From Deltaproteobacteria bacterium (GTDB lineage: Bacteria; Desulfobacterota; Desulfuromonadia; Geobacterales; Pseudopelobacteraceae), in the NCBI GenBank assembly GCA_030654645.1, contig JAURXC010000212.1, positions 1-13,032 on the forward strand: a stretch of DNA of 13,032 bases. Direction: 5' to 3'. The notes under the pieces are model-generated. The model did not search any database. It saw only the letters and a list, made by a program, of their open reading frames with translations, and had not been told where the DNA came from. Positions 7,539-13,032 of the stretch are shown here, piece by piece. The stretch's first letter is position 1. Every line of letters starts with the position of its first letter. Position numbers and translations under genes: made by a program.

Positions 7539-7872
7539 AATCAACGACCTCAATCTCTTTTACCCGCAGCTCTTCACCGGCCGTTATTTTGACCTGACAG
7601 CTTCCGCAGGCACCGCAGGCGGCAAACAACTCAGCCAGATGTGTTTCCGCACCGCACTCCTGGCAAAGACCCTTGCCGGGAATGCGTGTGATGACAAGCA
7701 CAGCACCTTCCAAGAGAGTCTCCCTGCTGCAGGCCTCGAAACAGAACTCGACCGCGTCAGGGACGACGCTGCTCAATTCGCCGATCTCTACTTCCAGTGA
7801 CTTGATTCGGCGGCCTCCCGCGTGTTGCAGGCATAAATCGATTATCCCCTGGGTTATGGACATTTCGTGCAT
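7537..7872 (-). CDS. hypA: Hydrogenase nickel-incorporation protein HypA
   Basis: A 111-aa HypA/HybF metallochaperone that delivers Ni to [NiFe]-hydrogenase together with HypB. The nickel site is the N-terminal MHE, so the start must be the ATG at 7872; the longer TTG-initiated frame from 7890 would bury it. The structural zinc site is C70-x2-C73 and C86-x2-C89, with an extra Cys92 nearby. Length is normal. The Shine-Dalgarno sequence AAGGGG lies 6 nt upstream and falls inside a predicted inhibitory hairpin (see the leader element). No other hyp or hydrogenase gene is in the window, so hypA stands alone here. No clear promoter fits between it and the terminator of the upstream lipoprotein gene, so readthrough from that gene is possible. 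Family assignment is certain. Confidence 0.95.
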   Translation of the reverse strand: MHEMSITQGIIDLCLQHAGGRRIKSLEVEIGELSSVVPDAVEFCFEACSRETLLEGAVLVITRIPGKGLCQECGAETHLAELFAACGACGSCQVKITAGEELRVKEIEVVD

Positions 7873-7877
7873 TGACG

Positions 7878-7924
7878 GCCCCTTGCCCAATTCATGGCCA
7901 AGGGGCGACCTTGACCATGAATTG
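7878..7924 (-). promoter_or_regulatory. hypA leader with two mutually exclusive hairpins, candidate translational switch
   Basis: In the minus-strand RNA, 7924-7909 can pair with 7903-7888 in a 16-bp hairpin with a 5-nt loop. Arms of ten perfect pairs and five perfect pairs are joined by one U-G wobble; on the plus strand that position would be a C-A mismatch. Alternatively 7906-7899 (GCCCCTTG) pairs with 7885-7878 (CAAGGGGC), eight perfect pairs that include the hypA Shine-Dalgarno sequence. The two structures share 7888-7906, so only one can form at a time. The first leaves the ribosome site free and the second hides it. It matches no riboswitch class I recognise. A DNA operator is the alternative reading. 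Confidence 0.5.
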
Positions 7925-7935
7925 GAGTCGCATAT

Positions 7936-7966
7936 AAAAAGAGCCTGCGGGTTACCCCGCAGGCTC
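7936..7966 (-). terminator. Intrinsic terminator of the small lipoprotein gene
   Basis: An 11-bp stem pairs 7956-7966 with 7941-7951 around a 4-nt loop. Read on the minus strand it is followed by T5 (7940-7936). It lies 26 nt after the lipoprotein stop and immediately upstream of the hypA leader, separating the two genes unless it is read through. Confidence 0.9.
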
Positions 7967-7992
7967 TTTACACTTCCTTGAGGGATAGTGAA

Positions 7993-8208
7993 TTAGTGCT
8001 TTTTCTCTGCAGCAGGAGCAGCGGCAGGAGCAGCAGCGTCAGCAGGCTTGGCTGCGTCAGTTGCTTTTGCTGCGGACATAGGTGCCTGTACTGGCTTCGG
8101 AGCTTCAACAGCAGGAGCAGGAGCAGGAGCTTCTTCTTTCTTCTTGCAGCCAGCAGCAAATACTGTAGCCAGTGCGAGTACCAGGGTCAGGGAGATCAGT
8201 TTTTTCAT
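7993..8208 (-). CDS. Small Ala/Pro-rich lipoprotein
   Basis: A 71-aa protein of unknown function. Residues 1-20 form a lipoprotein signal (MKK, hydrophobic LISLTLVLALATVFA, lipobox AAGC with Cys21). After Cys21 comes KKKEE, then a low-complexity tail of Ala, Pro, Lys and Val ending EKKH, with no fold expected. Positions +2 to +4 are Lys rather than Asp, which would favour sorting to the outer membrane if Lol rules apply. The start has GAGG about 7 nt upstream. It has its own near-perfect promoter (8278-8305) and a strong terminator, so it is a single-gene, probably highly expressed unit. The low-complexity tail could be a spacer or peptidoglycan-reaching linker, but that is inference. Confidence 0.85.
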   Translation of the reverse strand: MKKLISLTLVLALATVFAAGCKKKEEAPAPAPAVEAPKPVQAPMSAAKATDAAKPADAAAPAAAPAAEKKH

Positions 8209-8277
8209 TGCGTTACCTCTTTCTTTGTGAATTTACCATTTAAACGCCGAGCGCATGGTTTTTAAAATCGACCTTGG

Positions 8278-8305
8278 AATATACGCAGATTCTCGCAGCT
8301 GTCAA
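8278..8305 (-). promoter_or_regulatory. Strong sigma-70 promoter of the lipoprotein gene
   Basis: On the minus strand TTGACA (8305-8300) and TATATT (8283-8278) are separated by 16 bp: a perfect -35 box and 5 of 6 in the -10 box. Transcription would start near 8271, giving a leader of about 62 nt. Confidence 0.82.
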
Positions 8306-8346
8306 GTATTATTTGCCAACAGTAATATTTTTTAAGACTTAGATCG

Positions 8347-8775
8347 TCATTTCATCATATCTTCAGCAGCGAGAACCATTTTACTAATATCCAGAAGTCT
8401 GGCTTCACCTTCCGCCAGTACCAGCCGGGAACATGTGAAATCATCTTCCAAAGTGTTGTGAACTTCAATTTCCTGTAATGTGGCAATTCTTATAACCCGC
8501 GCTACCTGAAAAGCCAGCGCGGCAACATCCTTGACCAGCACAATCATTTTCCGGGGCTCGGGGCATTGCGGCAAACCGAGAAAAGCTGCCAGGTCCATTA
8601 CAGCTACAATCGAGCCATGTATCTGAACTGCCCCGCTGCAAAAGGCCGGCGCAAGTGGTATCGGCCAGCATGGCAGCGGATCGACAACTTCCGACACATG
8701 TGTCAGATCAAATGCGTAAAGTGATCCATGCACTTCAAAAACAAGAAATTTACGATCTTTGGCACTGCTCTGCAT
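8347..8775 (-). CDS. cheW: CheW-type chemotaxis coupling protein
   Basis: A 142-aa single CheW domain that would link chemoreceptors to the CheA kinase at the inner membrane. The core pattern is seen at FLVFEVHGSLYAFDL (10-24), the VSEVVDPLP strand (27-35), and FCSGAVQIHGSIVAVMDLAA (45-64), which matches the family block usually written GV-NLRG-IVPV-DL. The Arg of that block is His53 here, and the Pro is Ala. The gene is last of a minus-strand cheR-mcp-cheW set and starts 5 nt after the mcp stop, so it is probably translationally coupled; its own ribosome site is weak (GGAA). No terminator is visible after it. Family assignment is firm, the receptor partner is presumably the adjacent MCP. Confidence 0.92.
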   Translation of the reverse strand: MQSSAKDRKFLVFEVHGSLYAFDLTHVSEVVDPLPCWPIPLAPAFCSGAVQIHGSIVAVMDLAAFLGLPQCPEPRKMIVLVKDVAALAFQVARVIRIATLQEIEVHNTLEDDFTCSRLVLAEGEARLLDISKMVLAAEDMMK

Positions 8776-8780
8776 TCTGG

Positions 8781-10046
8781 TTATTCCGGCCCAACCTGAA
8801 AACGCTCTATCACGGTCAACAGCTCCTCTGCAAGCTGTGTCAGTTCCCTGGTCGCCAAGGCCATATCCTGCATGGCGGCCAGCTGCTCTTCGGTGGCGGC
8901 GGAGACCTGCTCGGTTGCAGCAGCGTTGTCATCAGCAACCTTGGCAATCTCATCAACCGCTTTGACCATACGTGCCGACCCTTCCTGCTGCATCTGGGAA
9001 AGATCCGCAATGCTGGTTGCTTTTCGCTCCGTTTCCAGGACGGTCTTGAGGATTTCCTGAAAAGCGCCCGCGGTTATATCAATATTTTTCTTCCCCTCTT
9101 TTATGCTGCGTGAGCTCTCCAAAATCGCTTCATGAACGCGATGGCTCTCTTCACGCAGGGTTTCAATCATGTCATTAATCTCGGATGCAGATTGCGATGA
9201 GCCGTCAGCCAGCTTGCGGACCTCCTCGGCCACAACGGCAAAACCCCTGCCCGAATCACCGGCTCTGGCCGCTTCAATCGAGGCGTTCAGAGCCAGCAGA
9301 TTGGTCTGCCGCGCTATGTTGCCGATGCAGTCGGCAATCTTGCCCACTTTCTGCAGTTTGCTGTTGAAGGTGTCAAATTGACGTCCGATGGTTTCCTGGT
9401 TCTCGAAAAAATCCTTCATCCGTTCCAGCGAGTCATTTGCCAGCGCACCGCCGTGCTGGGCGGTCAGGCTGGTTTCACGGGCCGCCTTGGCCGTCTCACG
9501 GGCGCGGGCCGCGACCAGCTCGATGGAAATTGCCATCTCCCGGATGGTCTTGGAACTTTTTTCGACCATTTCGGCCTGTGACTCGGCACCGCGGGATATC
9601 TGCTCTATGGCTTGGGCAACCTCTTCGGTCGAGGCGTTTATCTCCAGTGCGGTCGAGTTGATCTCGCGGGAAGATTCAGAGAGCAGGCCGGAGGTCTTTT
9701 TGATGTGCCGCACCAGTTCCCTGAGATTCCTCAGCATCAGGTTGATCAGGCCGGCCAGTTCATTGCTTTCATCCGGAATCCGTGATGGCCGGATGATCAC
9801 GTCTCTGGTCAAGTCTCCGCGCCCTATGGATTCCGCGGAATCTGTCAGGCGCTCGATATTCGCGGTAAAGCTCTTTGAAAACAGCCATCCCAGGATCAGG
9901 CCGATCGTCAGCGCCACCGCGTATCCCAGAAAACCGCTGAATTCCTGCGAATATCCGAGCCGGGCCACCAGCTTGGGGCTGAAGGCCACCGCTGCGACAA
10001 CCACGACAAAACCGAGAATGAATTTATAGCCTATGGGGATGCGCAT
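8781..10046 (-). CDS. Methyl-accepting chemotaxis protein without a periplasmic sensor domain
   Basis: A 421-aa chemoreceptor. Two membrane segments (about 7-23 and 39-57) are joined by only about 15 residues, so there is no ligand-binding domain outside the membrane. A HAMP domain spans about 56-110, then a long coiled-coil signalling domain. The conserved hairpin tip, which touches CheA and CheW, is at about 246-280 (QTNLLALNASIEAARAG and GRGFAVVAEEVRKLAD). Glu/Gln pairs around 376-392 (ATEQVSAATEEQ) look like methylation sites. The arms are roughly 21-22 heptads each. The start has GGAGGG 6 nt upstream. It lies between cheR (38 nt upstream) and cheW (5 nt downstream). The signal is likely internal or membrane-derived, such as redox or proton-motive force, but that is inference. 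Confidence 0.95.
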   Translation of the reverse strand: MRIPIGYKFILGFVVVVAAVAFSPKLVARLGYSQEFSGFLGYAVALTIGLILGWLFSKSFTANIERLTDSAESIGRGDLTRDVIIRPSRIPDESNELAGLINLMLRNLRELVRHIKKTSGLLSESSREINSTALEINASTEEVAQAIEQISRGAESQAEMVEKSSKTIREMAISIELVAARARETAKAARETSLTAQHGGALANDSLERMKDFFENQETIGRQFDTFNSKLQKVGKIADCIGNIARQTNLLALNASIEAARAGDSGRGFAVVAEEVRKLADGSSQSASEINDMIETLREESHRVHEAILESSRSIKEGKKNIDITAGAFQEILKTVLETERKATSIADLSQMQQEGSARMVKAVDEIAKVADDNAAATEQVSAATEEQLAAMQDMALATRELTQLAEELLTVIERFQVGPE

Positions 10047-10084
10047 GCTGAACCCTCCGCATATGATTTTTGCTCGACCGAGCC

Positions 10085-10936
10085 TTATATTCGCCGGTAG
10101 ATCCGCTCAACCGGACAAACTGCGGTGAATTTACGGCGAACATCACCAACCAGGGTTTCGGACTTGCCGAGCACCAGTATACCACCCGGCTGCAGAATGT
10201 CCGCGATGCCGTTCAATATTTTTTCCTGTTCGATCCGGGTGAAATATATCAGTGTGTTTCGGCACAGAACCAGATCGTGCGGCCGGTAGTTCTCCACCAC
10301 GGTGATGTCGCCCTGGTTGAAGGTCACCATCTCCCGGATGGTACTCGAAAGTTGCATTCTGGAGCCGCTTGCCGTGAAGTATTTTTCCTTGTACGCATCC
10401 GACAACTCTTTAAGGCGATCCGGGTTATACTCACCCCGTTCAGCAATCCTGATTGTTTCCAGGTCTATATCCATTCCAGTTATAAATGTGTCCACTCGTT
10501 CGAAGTCGTTTGCGAAATATTCTCTCAGCAAAATTGCAATGCTGTAGGCTTCTTCACCTCCGGCACAGCCGAGACTGCAGATCCGCAATTGATCATGTTG
10601 CTCCGCCGAAGATTTGTAAAGCGATGGTATGACATCGGAGCGCAGCTTCTCGAACACCGATGGATTCCTGAAAAACTGGCTGACATGGATCGTGAGCGCT
10701 TTTTGAAGCAGGTTCAGCTCATGTTCGCTGCGCAGCAGCAGGTTACAGTAGCTGGCGGCGTCGTTACAGCGGCAGGAACGCATCCTGATCGCAACCCGCC
10801 TTTTCATGCACTTGTCCTTGTAATTCGACATTGTGAAATTGCAGCGCATCTCCAGAATCAGGCCGATCTCTGCCAGTTCATCGTCTCCTATTTCCAGGGT
10901 TTCCATCTGAGTGTTTGCAGCAAGGATATTATTCAC
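10085..10936 (-). CDS. cheR: CheR-type MCP glutamate methyltransferase
   Basis: A 283-aa S-adenosylmethionine-dependent methyltransferase that methylates chemoreceptor glutamates for adaptation. The N-terminal helical domain ends with LTIHVSQFFRNP (81-92), the family T-x-FFR block. The SAM site includes SLGCAGGEEAYSIAI (121-135) and MDID (155-158), followed by GDI (209-211) and LCRNTLIYF (224-232). No C-terminal receptor-pentapeptide-dependent insertion or TPR is obvious. I chose the GTG at 10936 because AAAGG sits 6 nt upstream; the internal ATG at 10906 has no ribosome site. It is first of the cheR-mcp-cheW set, and the adjacent receptor is the natural substrate. It lacks a visible cheA, cheB or cheY partner in this window, so those must lie elsewhere. 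Confidence 0.94.
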   Translation of the reverse strand: MNNILAANTQMETLEIGDDELAEIGLILEMRCNFTMSNYKDKCMKRRVAIRMRSCRCNDAASYCNLLLRSEHELNLLQKALTIHVSQFFRNPSVFEKLRSDVIPSLYKSSAEQHDQLRICSLGCAGGEEAYSIAILLREYFANDFERVDTFITGMDIDLETIRIAERGEYNPDRLKELSDAYKEKYFTASGSRMQLSSTIREMVTFNQGDITVVENYRPHDLVLCRNTLIYFTRIEQEKILNGIADILQPGGILVLGKSETLVGDVRRKFTAVCPVERIYRRI

Positions 10937-11014
10937 TGATTGCCTTTCCGGATTTAAATCGATTCATCTCTATCATGAAGCGTTCGACCGTGCAACCGCA
11001 GATGAATGCATATG

Positions 11015-11043
11015 AGTAAATGCAGCTGAACCGGTAATGGCAA
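11015..11043 (-). promoter_or_regulatory. Promoter candidate for the cheR-mcp-cheW set
   Basis: On the minus strand TTGCCA (11043-11038), a 17-bp spacer and TTTACT (11020-11015). The -35 matches 5 of 6 and the -10 only 4 of 6. No sigma-28 flagellar-type promoter was seen. A perfect 10-bp palindrome GATTTAAATC (10951-10960) lies in the leader just before the ribosome site. Confidence 0.35.
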
Positions 11044-11048
11044 AATGA

Positions 11049-11078
11049 TTGCATCGGTTGGTACGGCAATGCTAGATT
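11049..11078 (+). promoter_or_regulatory. Promoter candidate for the repeat-protein/NlpC pair
   Basis: TTGCAT (11049-11054), an 18-bp spacer and TAGATT (11073-11078). Transcription from near 11085 would require translation to begin at one of the ATGs at 11105 or 11111, which supports the shorter start of the downstream gene. It lies next to the opposing cheR candidate promoter. Confidence 0.35.
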
Positions 11079-11110
11079 TGTCGCTAACACGCACACCCTG
11101 GAACATGAAA

Positions 11111-11935
11111 ATGACCGATATACCGAAAGATTTAACCGCCGGAACCACGGATCAGGACTACGCAACAAATGCGGAGAGCGGACAGATTCTGTCACGAAGG
11201 CTGCAGCATGTGCTTACAGCGGACAAGGATCAGCTGTTTAGCGTAGTACAGGACGCCAGCGGCGATGTGTTGCTGGCGGCATTGCGCAACCCGGCTCTGG
11301 ACGAACAGCACCTGCTGGCGCTGCTCAAACGTCGTGGGCTGGGGGAAATCCCGGCGGCCATATTCAGCAATAAACGCCTGATTGAAAGCTATGCGGTGAA
11401 ATTCGCGCTGGTCAGGCATCCCGAGACGCCACCCCACCTGGTTCCGGCGATGCTGCCGCTGCTCTATATATTCGACCTGGTCAAGCTCTGCCAGATGCCC
11501 GGAATAACCGCCGATGTGCATCTTGCCGCGGAGCGCAGCATCATCCAGCGTCTGCCGACCCAGCCGCTGGGGAACAAGTTGGCCCTGGCGCGTCGCGGCA
11601 CGGCAGCGGTGGTTGAGTCGCTGCTCCGCGAAGGTCTGCCGAATGTGGTTGAGGCCTGTCTGGACAACCCGCATCTGAAAGAAGGCTCATTGTACCAGTT
11701 CCTCTCGTCGGCGCAGGCCACGGCCGAAAACGTTTCAACGGTTGCCCGCAGCAGCCGTTGGAAAGGACGCCCCAACATCCGCCTGGCGATCCTGAAGAAC
11801 CCGCGCACTCCGGCGATCTGGTTCACCATGTTTCTGCCCGGGCTTCCCGCCGCCACGCTGCGCGATCTGCTTGCGTCACCACGCCTGACCTTTGCCCAGA
11901 AAGAGTTGGTCCGCCAGGCGAGCCGTCACAAATGA
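11111..11935 (+). CDS. Uncharacterised alpha-helical repeat protein (HEAT/LRV-like)
   Basis: A predicted 274-aa cytoplasmic protein; I do not recognise a named family. After a polar N-terminal 45 residues it contains about six loosely repeated 24-residue units of the form helix, [NHS]P turn, helix, beginning near residues 52, 94, 153, 177, 221 and 248 (for example VLLAALRNPALDE, VVEACLDNPHLKE, IRLAILKNPRTPA, LRDLLASPRLTFA). Such alpha-alpha units suggest a curved scaffold like HEAT or leucine-rich-variant repeats. No signal peptide or membrane segment is seen. The frame extends upstream to ATG 11045, but the ATG at 11111 (or 11105) is preferred because a GGA at 11100-11102 is suitably placed and a promoter candidate overlaps the longer start. 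Its stop overlaps the ATG of the NlpC/P60 gene, indicating coupled translation. Confidence 0.75.
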   Translation: MTDIPKDLTAGTTDQDYATNAESGQILSRRLQHVLTADKDQLFSVVQDASGDVLLAALRNPALDEQHLLALLKRRGLGEIPAAIFSNKRLIESYAVKFALVRHPETPPHLVPAMLPLLYIFDLVKLCQMPGITADVHLAAERSIIQRLPTQPLGNKLALARRGTAAVVESLLREGLPNVVEACLDNPHLKEGSLYQFLSSAQATAENVSTVARSSRWKGRPNIRLAILKNPRTPAIWFTMFLPGLPAATLRDLLASPRLTFAQKELVRQASRHK

Positions 11936-12816
11936 TAGTCAACCTGATCATTGTTTTTCTGACCATTTTCGGGGCTGCACAGGTGTGCCATTGTCAGCCG
12001 GTAATCTTTGGAGTAGCCAGTCAAAACACGCCGGTGCTCAACTCTGCCGATTTTGCGGGTGTGTTCGGAGGGAAAGACGGTCGTGTTTTAAAAAGCGACC
12101 GTTGCGGCCAGGTCCGGGAACTGGAGTTCATTGCTCTGCCCGGAACGGTCTTCAAGGTTCTTGAAGAGCAGAGGCGCGGCCCGGCCAAGATCTGCCGGGT
12201 GGAGACCGAGGAATACCACGCCCCGCCCGGAATCGGGCTTTACGTGGAGTGCGGCGCCCTCAAGCGTGGGAGCGTTGTCCCGCCCCCCCGCGCCAGGACC
12301 CTGCCGTCACGGGAACAGGTCACGGCGGCCCTTAAAGATTCCCTGGGCAGCAGCTATGTCTGGGGCGGCAATGCGCGTGACGGGGTGCCGGAATTGGCCA
12401 AATGGTTCCAGGGGATCCTCGGCCAGGGAGATGCAGCCAGATTGACGCTGGCCGGACTGGACTGCTCCGGACTGCTGTATCAGGCTACCGGCGGCTGGAC
12501 GCCGCGCAACACGTCGCAGCTTGTGGCATACGGAAACCCGGTTGCGGTTGCCGGCAGGCAGGCCGAGCAGATCATGACGGTGCTGGAACCGCTCGATCTG
12601 ATCGTCTGGAATGGACACGTGGTGATTGTGCTGGATCGTGAAGCCGTGATCGAAAGCAGGCTGGAGTGCGGAAAGCCGGGCAACGGCGGAGTAGTGCTGA
12701 CACCGCTGGAGCGGCGTCTGCGGGAGATCATGCGCAGCCGCAGGCCGGTTGACGCCTGGCCCGCGGGCAGCAAATCGAAGGATATTTTCGTTGTCAGAAG
12801 GTGGTACGGTTTGTAG
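11932..12816 (+). CDS. Exported NlpC/P60-family cysteine hydrolase
   Basis: A 294-aa protein with an N-terminal hydrophobic signal sequence (about 1-21, ending CHC), so it is probably exported; a lipobox is not convincing. Residues about 128-294 form an NlpC/P60-like papain fold. YVWGGN is at 142-147, LDCSGLLY at 176-183 gives catalytic Cys178, RNTSQL at 192-197 is the usual block, and NGHVVIVLD at 227-235 gives catalytic His229. The usual third polar residue falls near Glu241 (VIES). Residues 25-120 are a separate N-terminal region with paired Cys (58, 88, 107) that I cannot assign; it may be an SH3-like targeting domain. The likely substrate is a peptide bond in cell-wall peptidoglycan. The ATG at 11932 overlaps the upstream stop by four bases, so the long frame from 11758 is not used. 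Confidence 0.87.
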   Translation: MIVNLIIVFLTIFGAAQVCHCQPVIFGVASQNTPVLNSADFAGVFGGKDGRVLKSDRCGQVRELEFIALPGTVFKVLEEQRRGPAKICRVETEEYHAPPGIGLYVECGALKRGSVVPPPRARTLPSREQVTAALKDSLGSSYVWGGNARDGVPELAKWFQGILGQGDAARLTLAGLDCSGLLYQATGGWTPRNTSQLVAYGNPVAVAGRQAEQIMTVLEPLDLIVWNGHVVIVLDREAVIESRLECGKPGNGGVVLTPLERRLREIMRSRRPVDAWPAGSKSKDIFVVRRWYGL

Positions 12817-12844
12817 GCAAAGCCGTTGCCGACGGCCAGGATAG

Positions 12845-13032
12845 CTATTTCTTCCTGCTCTTGTCCGGTACCGGCAGTTTCAGCAGCCGCAACACCTGGG
12901 TCATGTCGTCCCACACCGCCCAGAACGAATCCGAATTCCCGCCGGTGCGCAGCAGGTAGGAAGGGTGATAGGTCGGCATCAGCGGAATGCCGTGGAAGTC
13001 ATGGAACTTGCCGCGCAGCTTTGAAATCGGTT
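12845..13032 (-). CDS. Family-4 uracil-DNA glycosylase, C-terminal part (cut by window edge)
   Basis: The last 61 residues of a gene reading in from the right edge. It shows the family motif MPTYHPSYLLR (His of the HPSYLL block is the active-site loop) followed by a helix FWAVWDDMTQVLRLL and a basic end KSRKK. The protein removes uracil from DNA and, in family 4, carries a [4Fe-4S] cluster whose cysteines would lie outside the window. It converges with the NlpC/P60 gene across a 28-bp gap containing only a weak 5-bp stem (12822-12836), so no clear terminator separates them. Confidence 0.88.
   Translation of the reverse strand, partial: PISKLRGKFHDFHGIPLMPTYHPSYLLRTGGNSDSFWAVWDDMTQVLRLLKLPVPDKSRKK

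Noticed and set aside
8293..8333. TATTA/TAATA stem followed by T6 near the lipoprotein promoter
   Set aside because: The stem is only 5 A/T pairs and no gene on the plus strand would need termination there.
10070..10939. 289-aa open frame on the plus strand across cheR
   Set aside because: Mirror frame of cheR, whose SAM-binding and FFR motifs are unmistakable on the minus strand.
12817..12841. GCAAAGCC-containing sequence reminiscent of a c-di-GMP-I riboswitch
   Set aside because: Only the short GCAAAGCC core matches; the upstream conserved stem sequence is missing and the site follows a stop codon in a convergent gap.

Overview
The window looks like chromosomal DNA from an anaerobic, respiratory deltaproteobacterium, probably a Geobacter or Desulfuromonas relative. 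This is inferred from gene content: an etfB / ferredoxin-fused etfA / membrane heterodisulfide-reductase-like oxidoreductase set, GTP-type PEP carboxykinase, hypA, and several chemotaxis genes. No taxonomic search was possible. I saw no mobile element, tRNA, rRNA or CRISPR array.

Layout. On the left edge (minus strand) is the 5' part of gdhA, with a very good sigma-54 (-24/-12) promoter match upstream. A gene-free 756-bp stretch follows, with two sigma-70-like promoters pointing at the etf genes and several inverted repeats. Positions 1134-5291 (plus) hold etfB, etfA and a 657-aa membrane iron-sulfur protein. Together these would pass electrons from acyl-CoA dehydrogenases through ETF to (methyl)menaquinone (the EMO type). 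A perfect 13-bp inverted repeat follows. Positions 5628-7487 (plus) hold a full-length GTP-dependent PEP carboxykinase that is interrupted once, by an in-frame TGA directly after the active-site Tyr. A strong terminator, probably working in both directions, closes it.

The next genes lie on the minus strand: hypA (nickel insertion into hydrogenase); a small Ala/Pro-rich lipoprotein with its own near-consensus promoter and terminator; and the compact cluster cheR-mcp-cheW. From about 11.05 kb the plus strand carries an overlapping pair: an alpha-helical repeat protein (HEAT/LRV-like) and an exported NlpC/P60 hydrolase. The right edge holds the 3' end of a family-4 uracil-DNA glycosylase on the minus strand.

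The points most worth following up are the in-frame TGA in pckG and the hypA leader. That leader can form either a long hairpin or an overlapping hairpin that buries the Shine-Dalgarno sequence, so it looks like a cis-acting translational switch. The sigma-54 promoter of gdhA, the long etf leader, and the uncharacterised repeat-protein/NlpC pair come next.
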